Numbered from the stretch's first letter, positions 29,111-36,920 are shown. The stretch is 64,000 bases of DNA from Sphingomonas glacialis (GCF_006439055.1 NZ_RCZC01000008.1:125494-189493); one strand, 5' to 3'. The notes: generated from the letters alone by a model not told the origin. Program-made: numbers and translations.

Positions 29111-29476
29111 ATGAAGACCTGCCTCGTCGTCGACGATTCGAAGGTGATCCGCAAGGTCGCCCGCCACATCCTGGAGACGCTCAACTTTCGTGTGACCGAA
29201 GCCGGCGATGGCCGCGAAGCGCTCGATTCATGCCTTGCCTCGGCGCCCGATGTCGTGCTGCTCGACTGGAACATGCCGGTGATGAGCGGGATGGATTTCC
29301 TGCGTGCTTTACGCGACAGCGCGATCGAGAGCCGCCCCAAGGTGGTGTTCTGCACCACCGAGAACGGCATGGCGCACATCCGCGCCGCGATCGAAGCGGG
29401 GGCCGACGAATATGTCATGAAGCCGTTCGACCGCGAAACGCTAGAGAGCAAACTTCAGATCGTCGGCATGGCCTGA
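29111..29476 (+). CDS. cheY: Response regulator CheY
   Basis: A 121-aa single receiver domain. The acidic pair is in VVDDSK, the phospho-acceptor Asp in VVLLDWNMPVMSG near residue 52, and the conserved Lys in YVMKPFD. It is likely phosphorylated by CheA and binds the flagellar switch. The ATG at 29111 follows GGGTG and is preferred over an in-frame ATG 21 bases upstream. Single-domain regulators of the DivK type look similar, but the position between cheW and cheB favours CheY. Confidence 0.92.
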   Translation: MKTCLVVDDSKVIRKVARHILETLNFRVTEAGDGREALDSCLASAPDVVLLDWNMPVMSGMDFLRALRDSAIESRPKVVFCTTENGMAHIRAAIEAGADEYVMKPFDRETLESKLQIVGMA

Positions 29477-29486
29477 GGGCGCACCG

Positions 29487-30578
29487 ATGCCCCCGATCGT
29501 TCCCACCCTCGTCGGACTTATCGCCGACGACCCGCCACGGGTGCTGATCGTCGATGATTCGGCGGTCGCGCGCGCGGTGATCGCGCGCGCTTTGGAGGGC
29601 GGAGGGTTCACTGTCGCTGGCGCGGTGTCGAATGCCGATGCCGCACTGGCCTTCCTGCGCGACACGCAGGTCGACGCGGTCGTGCTCGACATCGAGATGC
29701 CGGGGGTTTCGGGGCTGGTGGCGTTGCCCGATCTGATCGTGGCGGGGCAGGGCGCCAAGGTGCTGATCGTCTCTTCTGCCGCGGCGGAGGGCGCCTCGGC
29801 GACGATCGAGGCGCTCGCGCTCGGTGCCGCCGACACTTTGCTCAAGCCGGGTGTCGGTGATTTCGCGGGGCGGTTCTCGGTCGCGATCGTCGACAAACTG
29901 CGCCGCCTGCTCGCGCTCGAAACGCCGATCGAGGCGCCGCTGCCGCTGATGCCGCGGCGCGGTGCGCCCGATCTCGTCAGCGCGGCGCTGGCGACGGCGC
30001 AGGGCTTCGATATCGTCGCGATCGGTGCCTCGACCGGGGGAATCCATGCGCTGGCGACCCTGCTGCGCGAGTTGCCGGCGTCGTTCCCGCTGCCGATCCT
30101 CATCACGCAGCATCTGCCGGGCTCGTTCATGCCGTTCTTTGCCGCGCAGGTGGCGGTCATGGCGGACCGGCCGTGCGACGTCGCACACGATTCGATGCGA
30201 ATCCGCCCGGGCCGGACGATCGTTGCGCCAGGCGATGCGCATATGCGCGTCGTCAGCACCGGCGACGGCGCAGCGATCCGCCTCACCAGCGAGGCGAGCA
30301 AGAGCGGCTGCATGCCCTCGGTCGATCCGATGTTCGACAGTCTCGCCGATGTCTATGGCGCGCGCGCGCTCGGCATCGTGCTCAGCGGCATGGGGCGCGA
30401 CGGGAGCGAAGGCGCCCGCCGGCTCGCCGATCGCGGCGGTGTGATCGTCGCGCAGGACCGCGCCAGTTCGGTGGTGTGGGGCATGCCCGGCGCGATCGCG
30501 GCGGCCGGCCTCGCCACCGCGTTGCTCCCCCCGGCCGAACTCGGCCGCCTCGTCGCGGCGCGTCGGCGTCCGGCATGA
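29487..30578 (+). CDS. cheB: Protein-glutamate methylesterase CheB
   Basis: A 363-aa receptor-adaptation enzyme with an N-terminal receiver domain (VDDSAVARAV; phospho-Asp in VVLDIEMPG) and a C-terminal esterase. The catalytic Ser is in IGASTGGIHAL, the His in ITQHLPGSF, and the Asp in GMGRDGSEGA. It removes methyl groups from chemoreceptors, opposing CheR, encoded by the next gene, which starts on an ATGA overlap. Confidence 0.96.
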   Translation: MPPIVPTLVGLIADDPPRVLIVDDSAVARAVIARALEGGGFTVAGAVSNADAALAFLRDTQVDAVVLDIEMPGVSGLVALPDLIVAGQGAKVLIVSSAAAEGASATIEALALGAADTLLKPGVGDFAGRFSVAIVDKLRRLLALETPIEAPLPLMPRRGAPDLVSAALATAQGFDIVAIGASTGGIHALATLLRELPASFPLPILITQHLPGSFMPFFAAQVAVMADRPCDVAHDSMRIRPGRTIVAPGDAHMRVVSTGDGAAIRLTSEASKSGCMPSVDPMFDSLADVYGARALGIVLSGMGRDGSEGARRLADRGGVIVAQDRASSVVWGMPGAIAAAGLATALLPPAELGRLVAARRRPA

Positions 30579-31438
30579 GCGAGCGGTACGACGGTCTGAA
30601 GGTCCATCTGCCGAGCGAACGCGCTTCCACCAGCGGGGCGATCGGCGTGCTCACCGCGATCCTCGAGGCGCGGACCGGCCAGCAGCTTGCGGCGAACCGC
30701 GAATGGCGGATCGAGACCGAACTCACCGCCTTGATGCGCGAACACGGCCTCGCCACGCTCGACGCGCTGGCGCTGGCGGCGCAGCGCGCGCCCGCGCTCG
30801 CCGAGCAGGTCGCCGATGCGCTGCTCAACCATGAAAGCTCGTTCTTCCGCGACGCACCCGTGCTCGATCTCGTCGCCAAGGCCGCCGTCGCGATGCAGGG
30901 CGAGCATCCGGCGCGACGCTTGCGGGTCTGGTCCGCCGGCTGTTCGTTCGGGCAGGAGCCGCTGTCGCTCGCGATGCTGTTCGCCGAGCAAGCGGCGTTT
31001 CGCGGTGCGACGATGCCCGAGATCGTCGCCACCGACGTTTCCGAAGCGGCGCTCGCGCGTGCGCGCAGCGGGCGCTATTCGCAGTTCGAGATCCAGCGCG
31101 GGCTCCCGATCCGCCGCATGGTCGAATGGTTCGACAGCGACGGCGGGGACTGGGTCGCCAAGCCCGATCTTGTCCGCCGCATCGCCTTCCGTCGCATGAA
31201 CCTAGTCGCTCACCCGATGCCGTCGGGGCGCTTCGACGTGATCCTGTGCCGCAACGTCCTGCTGTATCTGACCGCCGAGGATCGCCGACAGATCCTCGAC
31301 CGCTTCGCGACCGTCTTGCAGCCCGGCGGCGTGCTCGTGCTCGGCGCGGGCGAGACCGTCATCGGCCAGACCGAGGCATTCCGCCCGAGCGCCGCTTATC
31401 GCGGCCTCTACGAACGCGACGTGCCGGGCGAGGGCTGA
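30575..31438 (+). CDS. cheR: Chemotaxis protein methyltransferase CheR
   Basis: SAM-dependent methyltransferase of 287 aa that methylates glutamates of chemoreceptors. LLNHESSFFRD is the N-terminal signature, WSAGCSFGQEPLSLAM the SAM-binding motif, and FDVILCRNVLLYL a later conserved strand. The ATG at 30575 overlaps the cheB stop by 4 bases. It is the last gene of the chemotaxis run. Confidence 0.96.
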   Translation: MSERYDGLKVHLPSERASTSGAIGVLTAILEARTGQQLAANREWRIETELTALMREHGLATLDALALAAQRAPALAEQVADALLNHESSFFRDAPVLDLVAKAAVAMQGEHPARRLRVWSAGCSFGQEPLSLAMLFAEQAAFRGATMPEIVATDVSEAALARARSGRYSQFEIQRGLPIRRMVEWFDSDGGDWVAKPDLVRRIAFRRMNLVAHPMPSGRFDVILCRNVLLYLTAEDRRQILDRFATVLQPGGVLVLGAGETVIGQTEAFRPSAAYRGLYERDVPGEG

Positions 31439-31552
31439 CGGGTACGATCGTCAGCGACGGGCGACGGGCGCGTTGTCAGCCTTCGCTGACGGGGTTCCTT
31501 GTGGCGCGCGTCCGTGCTTAAGCTCTGGTTTGGCTTGCGTAGGGACCTCCCC

Positions 31553-32242
31553 ATGACGATCATCGAAACCCCTTCGCCCAATTTCGACGACCGCGCGTTG
31601 CCGGTGTCGATCATCGTATTGCACTATACCGGCATGCAGACCGCCCAGGCGGCAATCGACCGGTTGCGCGACCCCGAAGCGAAGGTCTCGGCGCATTATC
31701 TCATCGCCGAGGACGGGCAGGTGCTGCGCATGGTGCCCGAGGACAAGCGCGCCTGGCACGCGGGCAAATCGTGCTGGCGCGGGATCGAGGACGTCAATTC
31801 GGCGAGCATCGGGATCGAGATCGTCAATCCGGGCCACGAATTCGGCTATCGCCCGTTCTTCGAGGAGCAGATCGACGCGCTGATCCCGTTGGTCGCCGGG
31901 ATCACCGAACGGCACGGCATCACGCGCGGCAATGTCGTCGGTCATTCGGACATCGCCCCGACGCGCAAGCAGGATCCGGGTGAGCTGTTCCCGTGGAGCC
32001 GGCTCGCCAAGGTCCGGCTCGCTTTGCCACGGCCGACCAAGAAACTGCTCGACCCGATGTGGGCCGATGCCGGCTTCCTCGTCGCGCTCGAGCGCTTCGG
32101 CTATGACGTGCGCGACAAGCTCGCCGCGGTCGTTGCCTTCCAGCGGCGCTTCCGTCCCGAACTGATCGACGGCGTGATCGACGGCGAATGCCGCAGCATC
32201 CTGCTCGCACTGCTGTTGCCAAAGCCACAAGGGGACGACTAA
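31553..32242 (+). CDS. N-acetylmuramoyl-L-alanine amidase (AmiD/AmpD-like)
   Basis: A 229-aa zinc amidase of the type-2 amidase family that cleaves the bond between MurNAc and the stem peptide. Zinc ligands are in IIVLHYTGM and VGHSDIAP, with the Asp of KQDPGELFPW. A C-terminal peptidoglycan-binding-like domain (about 165-225) follows. No signal peptide is seen from the ATG at 31553, so it may recycle anhydro-muropeptides in the cytoplasm as AmpD does. No lysis-cassette genes are nearby. Confidence 0.9.
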   Translation: MTIIETPSPNFDDRALPVSIIVLHYTGMQTAQAAIDRLRDPEAKVSAHYLIAEDGQVLRMVPEDKRAWHAGKSCWRGIEDVNSASIGIEIVNPGHEFGYRPFFEEQIDALIPLVAGITERHGITRGNVVGHSDIAPTRKQDPGELFPWSRLAKVRLALPRPTKKLLDPMWADAGFLVALERFGYDVRDKLAAVVAFQRRFRPELIDGVIDGECRSILLALLLPKPQGDD

Positions 32243-32252
32243 GGAACTCGCA

Positions 32253-32643
32253 GCCAGAGGGTCGGGCGGCCGCGGGTATCTTTTGATACGCGAGGAAAGT
32301 CCGGGCTCCGCGGAACGACGGTGCCGGGTAACGCCCGGCGGGGGTGACCCCAGGGACAGTGCCACAGAGAGCAGACCGCCGATGTCCGACCTTCCCGCAA
32401 GGGGGGCGAGGAACAGGCAAGGGTGAAAGGGTGCGGCAAGAGCGCACCGCGCGACGGGTAACCGAAGCGGCATGGTAAACCCCACCGGGAGCAAGATCGA
32501 ATAGGGGTGGCACATGGGCTTCGTTTCAGCTCGTCACCCGGGTTGATTGCTTGAGGCGGCGTGCAAACGTCGTCCTAGAGGAATGGTCGCCTATCCCCGT
32601 CACATGGCGGGGGGGACAGAACCCGGCTTACAGACCCTCTGGC
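32253..32643 (+). ncRNA. rnpB: RNase P RNA (type A)
   Basis: The catalytic RNA that trims tRNA 5' leaders. The P1 helix pairs GCCAGAGGGTC at 32253 with GACCCTCTGGC ending at 32643. The conserved core sequences GAGGAAAGTCCGGGCTCC and ACAGAACCCGGCTTACAGAC are present, and the length of about 391 nt is normal. A T-rich stretch follows at once. Confidence 0.95.
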
Positions 32644-32690
32644 GCTTTTTCGTTTTCGACGCTTTTCATGGGCGTTTCACAAAAGCGTCA
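32644..32690 (+). terminator. Possible rnpB transcript end
   Basis: CGCTTTTTCGTTTTCG follows the P1 helix directly. Then GACGCTTTT and AAAAGCGTC form an inverted repeat at 32658-32690. Either the U-run after P1 or this hairpin could end the RNA. Confidence 0.4.
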
Positions 32691-32726
32691 TGGCGCTATC
32701 GCACCGCGATGCTTAGATGGCCCGCT

Positions 32727-33272
32727 ATGGCGCGTACATCATCACGATCGGTCGACTGGGGTTTTCCGCGCTGGCGCGCTTATGGCGAGGCTGGCAGCGA
32801 GGCCGCGACCGTGCGCTTGTGCGATCGCCACGGCTGCAATGAGAAGGGCGATTGCCCCGCGCCGAAATCGCCCAACAGCCCGGAACGCTGGTATTTCTGC
32901 CAGGTCCATGCCGGCGAATACAATCGCGGCTGGAATTATTTCGAAGGCCTCACCGCCGAGGAAGCCGCCGAGCGCGAGCGTGCCGAAACGCAGACTGCCG
33001 AGGGCTATACCGAATCGCGCACCAATCAGTGGGCGGGGCCGGGCGACGGCAGCCGCTCGCGCGACGAGATGCGCGCGCTCGAAGTGCTCGAGCTCGAAGT
33101 CGATGCCGATTTCGAGGCGGTGCGGCTCGCGTGGCGGCGGCTCGCCAAGTCGAACCATCCCGACGTCCGCCCCGGCGACAAGGAGGCCGCGGCGCGCTTC
33201 CTCGCGATCCAGGCGGCGTATGACGTGCTCAAGACCGCCGAGGACCTGCGCCAGTGGAAACCCACGGTTTGA
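32727..33272 (+). CDS. J-domain protein (C-terminal DnaJ domain)
   Basis: A 181-aa protein with the J domain at its C terminus rather than the N terminus. ALEVLELEVDADFEAVRLAW leads into KSNHPDVRPG, the HPD motif that stimulates the ATPase of a DnaK partner. The N-terminal half has several Cys and Trp residues (RLCDRHGCNEKGDCPAPK) that resemble a metal-binding or zinc-ribbon region. It lacks the G/F and substrate-binding parts of DnaJ, so it is a specialised co-chaperone. It overlaps the 2Fe-2S gene by 19 bases. Confidence 0.88.
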   Translation: MARTSSRSVDWGFPRWRAYGEAGSEAATVRLCDRHGCNEKGDCPAPKSPNSPERWYFCQVHAGEYNRGWNYFEGLTAEEAAERERAETQTAEGYTESRTNQWAGPGDGSRSRDEMRALEVLELEVDADFEAVRLAWRRLAKSNHPDVRPGDKEAAARFLAIQAAYDVLKTAEDLRQWKPTV

Positions 33273-33589
33273 AAACGGTCCGGTCGGGCTGGTCGAACAC
33301 GCTGCTGGTCTGCAAGAAATGCTCGAAGAAGCTGGATGGCGGGTTCGGCGCGAAGGGTAAGACCGGGCTCGCCAGGGCGCTGCGCGCCGAGCTCGGCGTC
33401 GCCAAGGGTCGCAAGGGTGCGCTCGGCATCGTCGAGGTGAAGTGCCTCGGCGTCTGTCCGAAGGGCGCTGTCACGGTTGTGAACGGTGCGGCGCCGGGTG
33501 AATGGATGCTAGTGCGCGAGGGGCTGCCGATCGCCGCTGTGGCGGCTGCGCTAGGCTTGGGCGAGACGCCGGACGACCCTCAACCCTGA
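33254..33589 (+). CDS. (2Fe-2S) ferredoxin-like thioredoxin-fold protein
   Basis: A 111-aa protein with four Cys in the spacing of thioredoxin-fold 2Fe-2S proteins: LVCKKCSKK near residue 20 and VKCLGVCPKGAV near residue 64. It probably carries electrons or helps assemble clusters. It overlaps the J-domain gene by 19 bases, and a SufE gene lies convergently 27 bases away, which would fit a role in iron-sulfur metabolism, though this is only inference. Confidence 0.85.
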   Translation: METHGLKTVRSGWSNTLLVCKKCSKKLDGGFGAKGKTGLARALRAELGVAKGRKGALGIVEVKCLGVCPKGAVTVVNGAAPGEWMLVREGLPIAAVAAALGLGETPDDPQP

Positions 33590-33616
33590 GTTTGACGATC
33601 GCCCGCCGGACGCGCG

Positions 33617-34027
33617 CTATGCGTTGGCGTAGCGCGCGGCGGTCTCGCGGATCAGCGCGATCATGTTGGGGATGCCCTGCGTACGGTTCGAGCTGAGCTG
33701 GTTCTTGAGATCGAACGGCGCGAGTTCGGTCGGGATGTCGGTGGCGAGGATCGTCGCGGCGGGCTGATCCTGCACCGCCAGCAACACCAGCGCGATGATC
33801 CCCTTGGTGATCGCAGCGTTCGAATCGGCGAGGAAGTGCAGCATGCCGTCGTCCTTCGCCATCGGATAGACCCAGACCGAGGCGGAGCAGCCGCGCACCA
33901 GCGTCGCATCGGTTTTCAGCGCGTCGGGCATCGGTTCGAGCTCGCGCCCGAGATCGATGAGGAGACGGTAGCGGTCGTCCGCATCGAGGAAGCTGTAGTC
34001 GGATTCGAGATCGGCGAGGGTCTGCAT
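33617..34027 (-). CDS. sufE: SufE family cysteine desulfuration protein
   Basis: A 136-aa sulfur acceptor that takes persulfide from a SufS-type desulfurase for iron-sulfur assembly. The active-site Cys is in VRGCSASVWV, and YRLLIDLGRELEPMP is the usual N-terminal helix. The ATG at 34027 gives the family N terminus; an in-frame ATG at 34063 adds an unconserved stretch. No other suf gene is in the window. Confidence 0.93.
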   Translation of the reverse strand: MQTLADLESDYSFLDADDRYRLLIDLGRELEPMPDALKTDATLVRGCSASVWVYPMAKDDGMLHFLADSNAAITKGIIALVLLAVQDQPAATILATDIPTELAPFDLKNQLSSNRTQGIPNMIALIRETAARYANA

Positions 34028-34070
34028 GGGGGGCGTATAGCCGCCCGGCGCGGACTTCGTCACCTTTTTC

Positions 34071-34180
34071 GCCCCTCCCCTTTAGGGGAGGGGATGGGGG
34101 TGGGGGAGGTCTCACCGAGACGGCCAGTGCCTGACTCGCGGCACGGCCCCACCCCAACCCCTCCCCTGAAGGGGAGGGGC
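34071..34180. repeat. GC-rich double-dyad intergenic repeat
   Basis: CCCCTCCCCTTTAGGGGAGG at the left end and CCCCTCCCCTGAAGGGGAGG at the right end are each palindromic and pair with each other. It separates sufE from the end of the psp operon and may act as its transcript end. Confidence 0.75.
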
Positions 34181-34187
34181 TAGAGGA

Positions 34188-34433
34188 TTACAGATCCACG
34201 CCGGCCGCGATCGCCTCGAGCTTGCGGATGCGCTCCTTGAGATCGGCGATCTCGATCCTGGCGCTCGCATTGGGGAGCGATTGCGTCGGCGTCGGGTCGC
34301 CGAACGCGTGCAGCTCCTGCTGCTTGAAGGCGAGCCAGCCGCGCCAGCCGGTCAGCGCGGCGCCGGTCAGCATTGCCAGCCCGGCGAGGCCAGCGGTGGC
34401 CATGGTGATGTAGAAGGTCGGGTCGGTCATCAT
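34188..34433 (-). CDS. Small membrane/coiled-coil protein of the psp locus (PspB-like layout)
   Basis: An 81-aa protein with one membrane helix at about residues 10-32, then a helix ending LKERIRKLEAIAAGVDL. The closing heptads match the RVRVLERI motif of the other small psp proteins but stop before the Ile-Asp-x-Leu-Arg tail. AGGAG lies 5 bases before ATG 34433, and ATG 34430 is equally possible. It is the last gene of the run. No function can be assigned; assembly with PspB/PspC is inferred. Confidence 0.75.
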   Translation of the reverse strand: MMTDPTFYITMATAGLAGLAMLTGAALTGWRGWLAFKQQELHAFGDPTPTQSLPNASARIEIADLKERIRKLEAIAAGVDL

Positions 34434-34460
34434 CCCTGCTCCTGCGAAAAGGGTCATCGG

Positions 34461-34742
34461 TTAAGCCCGTGGGTCTTGGCGGTCGCGGAGCTTCTCGATC
34501 TCGCGATCGAGGCGGGCGCCGCTGTCGTTGCTGTCGGTGGCGAGGCGTTCGAGGACGGCGAGCCGGTCCTTCATCGCCTTGAGCTCGTCGCGCAGCCGGT
34601 CGTTCTCGGCGGCGGCGGCGGGATCGTCGCGGAAGCGGATGTCCTCGCCGTGCTTGGTGTGAACCACGCCGTAGCGCGCCATCAGGACACGCCCGAGGGT
34701 GACGACGACGATGATCGCGACGACCATTTCAAACGGGTTCAT
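34461..34742 (-). CDS. Small membrane/coiled-coil protein of the psp locus (PspB-like layout)
   Basis: A 93-aa protein. The N-terminal helix MVVAIIVVVTLGRVLMARYG is a membrane anchor, and the rest is a charged coiled coil with KDRLAVLERLATD and the C-terminal LDREIEKLRDRQ. These two segments recur in its neighbours. The ATG at 34742 has AGGAG 8 bases upstream, whereas a GTG 9 bases earlier is too close to it. A role as a PspB/PspC partner is inferred. Confidence 0.78.
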   Translation of the reverse strand: MNPFEMVVAIIVVVTLGRVLMARYGVVHTKHGEDIRFRDDPAAAAENDRLRDELKAMKDRLAVLERLATDSNDSGARLDREIEKLRDRQDPRA

Positions 34743-34781
34743 TTCGGTCACTCCTTCAGAAGAGGGGCGTAAAGGCTGGGC

Positions 34782-34898
34782 TCAGCGTGCCGCGGCGGCA
34801 GCTTCGCGAAGTTTGCGGCGGCGTGGGCGGTCGACGCTTTCGGTCGCCCAGACACCCCCCGCCGTGACGACGGCGAGCACGATAAAGAATGCGATCAT
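34782..34898 (-). CDS. 38-aa membrane microprotein inside the psp run
   Basis: ATG at 34896-34898, GAGG 5 bases upstream, TGA at 34782-34784. One membrane helix (MIAFFIVLAVVTAGGVW) is followed by a strongly basic tail (DRPRRRKLREAA). It lies 39 bases before the next gene and 36 after the previous one, in the same direction, so it fits the operon. It is too short for routine gene callers. No family recognised. Confidence 0.68.
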   Translation of the reverse strand: MIAFFIVLAVVTAGGVWATESVDRPRRRKLREAAAAAR

Positions 34899-34934
34899 GA
34901 TATCCTCGGGGAGAAAGAGTGGCTTTGTATAGGG

Positions 34935-35207
34935 TTAGTTGAGCGGCGTGTCGCGCAGGCGATCGATGTCGTGGGCGAGATCGACCCCGCGGTCGGTGAT
35001 GATCCGTTCCAGCACGCGAACGCGCTGTTCGAGCCGTTCGGTCTGCGCGGCGTATTGCGCGGCCTTCTCGGCGGTCTGCGCGCTCAGCGCATTGGCCATC
35101 TTTTCCTTGTGCTTGAGGCCGACCTTGTAGGTCTCGTGCCACAGCCCGCCGATGACGGGGATGCCGACGACCACGAAGGCGATCATGAAAATCGTGAAAC
35201 CGTTCAT
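34935..35207 (-). CDS. Small membrane/coiled-coil protein of the psp locus (PspB-like layout)
   Basis: A 90-aa protein with a membrane helix (FTIFMIAFVVVGIPVIGGLW), a Lys/Ala-rich linker and a coiled coil with EQRVRVLERIITD and the closing HDIDRLRDTPLN. The ATG at 35207 follows AGGAGA by 7 bases. The layout is that of PspB (anchor plus leucine-zipper-like region), but it lacks the WR end of true PspB. Confidence 0.8.
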   Translation of the reverse strand: MNGFTIFMIAFVVVGIPVIGGLWHETYKVGLKHKEKMANALSAQTAEKAAQYAAQTERLEQRVRVLERIITDRGVDLAHDIDRLRDTPLN

Positions 35208-35229
35208 GGCGCGTCTCCTGGCTTGTGGT

Positions 35230-35523
35230 TCAGCGCAGCGCGTCGATTTCGCGCGAGACACGCTCGGCGGGATCGGTGGCGATGCGTTCGAGCACCGCGA
35301 GGCGCTCCTCGAGCCGGCTGACCTGGCCGTGCAGCTTTTCGTTCTCGGCCTTGAGCAGGTCGGTCTGGCGGGTCAGGCTGAGGTCGCCGCCGCGGTGAAT
35401 CAGTTCGCCCTTCTTCGTCTCGATCGGATAGCCGTGCTTGGCACGGACCCAGGTGTTCACGACCCAGGCGACGGGTCCGACGGTGATCGCCGCGATCGGG
35501 ATCAAAAGTGCCAAGTTGCTCAT
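35230..35523 (-). CDS. Small membrane/coiled-coil protein of the psp locus (PspB-like layout)
   Basis: A 97-aa protein. The N-terminal helix LALLIPIAAITVGPVAWVV is followed by a loop with KHGYPIETKKGEL and a coiled coil with EERLAVLERIATD that ends SREIDALR. A similar KHG loop occurs in the 34461 protein. AGGGGAAG lies upstream of the ATG at 35523. It is encoded 30 bases downstream of pspC. Its role is unknown and probably tied to the membrane stress response. Confidence 0.82.
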   Translation of the reverse strand: MSNLALLIPIAAITVGPVAWVVNTWVRAKHGYPIETKKGELIHRGGDLSLTRQTDLLKAENEKLHGQVSRLEERLAVLERIATDPAERVSREIDALR

Positions 35524-35553
35524 GTGTCTTCCCCTGTTATGCCCCGGATCCGC

Positions 35554-35931
35554 TCAGCGCAGGCTGTCGATCTCATCGGCAAGGCGCGTGTTGCGGCTGG
35601 TGTACATCGTCTCGATATCGGCAAGGCGACGATCGATGTCGCGGAACTTGCTGCGGACTTCGGCGGTCGAGCGCGTCGGGTTGGCGCGCACGCCCTGCCA
35701 GAACTTGGCATCCTCGGCGCTGTCGTAGAGGCCGAGCGGCTTCTTGTCGGCGACGAAAGCGATGACGAGGTAGCCGAGGAGGACCCACCCGCTGGTGACC
35801 AGCGTCAGCATCGCGGTGCCGACGCGGACCAGGGTGACGTCCATGCCGGTGTAATCGGCGATCCCCGAGCAGACGCCCAGCCATTTGCTGTTCTGTTTGT
35901 CGAGGTAGAATTTGGTGCGGCTGGCGGACAT
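35554..35931 (-). CDS. pspC: Envelope stress response membrane protein PspC
   Basis: A 125-aa PspC-domain protein. FYLDKQNSKWLGVCSGIADY and MDVTLVRVG match the PspC fold, followed by a membrane helix (TLVTSGWVLLGYLVIAFV) and a cytoplasmic or periplasmic coiled coil. The tail RLADEIDSLR matches the ends of the extra small psp proteins. In enterobacteria PspC works with PspB to sense membrane damage and release PspA from PspF. GGAGG lies 7 bases before the ATG at 35931. Confidence 0.92.
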   Translation of the reverse strand: MSASRTKFYLDKQNSKWLGVCSGIADYTGMDVTLVRVGTAMLTLVTSGWVLLGYLVIAFVADKKPLGLYDSAEDAKFWQGVRANPTRSTAEVRSKFRDIDRRLADIETMYTSRNTRLADEIDSLR

Positions 35932-35932
35932 T

Positions 35933-36208
35933 TCAGTTCCTCCGTGTGATGTCATATTGCGTTGGGTTCGGCTCGGCGAGCGGCATGCTCGCGCGCCATT
36001 CGGGGTGATCGGCGGCGACGATGCGTTCGACCGTGCCGAGGCGATCCTCGAGCCGGCGGGCGAGGGTATAGAGCTCGTCGAGCAGCTTTTCGTCTTCGTT
36101 GGTGATCTTGGGCGCCTGCTTCCACTTGGTGACGTAGTGCAGGATCACCCAGGGCAATCCGACGAAGAGGATTGCGACGATCGGGATGGCGAGAAAGGAG
36201 TCATCCAT
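35933..36208 (-). CDS. pspB: Envelope stress response membrane protein PspB
   Basis: A 91-aa protein with one N-terminal membrane helix (FLAIPIVAILFVGLPWVILH) and a zipper-like helix ending RLGTVERIVAADHPEWRASM, which matches the closing LExILDxxHPxWR of enterobacterial PspB. It lies 1 base after pspA and 1 base before pspC. It should recruit PspA to the membrane under stress, together with PspC. Confidence 0.9.
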   Translation of the reverse strand: MDDSFLAIPIVAILFVGLPWVILHYVTKWKQAPKITNEDEKLLDELYTLARRLEDRLGTVERIVAADHPEWRASMPLAEPNPTQYDITRRN

Positions 36209-36209
36209 C

Positions 36210-36878
36210 TCAGCCGTCCTTACCGACGCGGGCCTTCATCGCGGCGAGTTCGGCGTCGACCTTCTCGGCCGCCTTGAGCTCTGCGATTTCCTCGTCGAGC
36301 GTCTTGGGCGGTGCGCCGAAGCCGGCAACGTCGGCGCGGCCCTCGGCCATGTCGACGCGGCGCTCCATGATCTCGAAGCGGCTGAAGGCGTCCTGCATCT
36401 TGGGGCCAGCGTAGAGATCGCGCAGCTTGAAGCGGTTCTGCGCGCTCTCGAGGCGCGTCGCGATCGAGTTCTGGCGGGTGCGGGCCTCACGCAGCTTGCC
36501 GGTGAGCTTGGCGATATCCTCTTCCGAGCTGCGCAGCGCCTCGTCGAGCACCGCGATCTCGCTGCCGAGCTGGTCGGCCATGTCGGCGGCCTTGCGCTTC
36601 TCGACCAAGGCGGCCTTGGCGAGGTCCTCGCGGCCCTTCGACAGCGCGAGCTCGGCCTTTTCGGTCCAGCTTTCCTGCAAGCTGCCGAGCTTGCCGATGT
36701 GGCGGCGCATTTCCTTCTGGTCGGCGATCGTGCGCGCAGCGGAGGCGCGGACCTCGACCAGCGTTTCCTCCATCTCGAGGATGATCATGCGGATCATCTT
36801 CGCGGGGTCTTCGGCCTTGTCGAGCAGGTCGGTGAAGTTGGCGGCGATGATATCGCGGGTGCGGCTGAAGATGCCCAT
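36210..36878 (-). CDS. pspA: Phage shock protein A
   Basis: A 222-aa PspA/IM30 protein, almost entirely helical. It begins MGIFSRTRDIIAANFTDLLD, the amphipathic membrane-binding helix of the family, followed by a long coiled coil. In the absence of stress it binds and inhibits PspF. Under stress it oligomerises on the membrane to limit proton leakage. ATG at 36878 follows AAGGAGTAACACA. The gene is preceded by a microprotein gene and the sigma-54 promoter. Confidence 0.95.
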   Translation of the reverse strand: MGIFSRTRDIIAANFTDLLDKAEDPAKMIRMIILEMEETLVEVRASAARTIADQKEMRRHIGKLGSLQESWTEKAELALSKGREDLAKAALVEKRKAADMADQLGSEIAVLDEALRSSEEDIAKLTGKLREARTRQNSIATRLESAQNRFKLRDLYAGPKMQDAFSRFEIMERRVDMAEGRADVAGFGAPPKTLDEEIAELKAAEKVDAELAAMKARVGKDG

Positions 36879-36920
36879 TGTGTTACTCCTTCGGGGGTAC
36901 GCAGATACTGGCGGAAAAAC

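Noticed and set aside
31553..32242. Amidase as part of a prophage lysis module
   Set aside because: No holin, integrase or structural phage genes are nearby. It lies between cheR and rnpB and looks like a normal cell-wall recycling enzyme.
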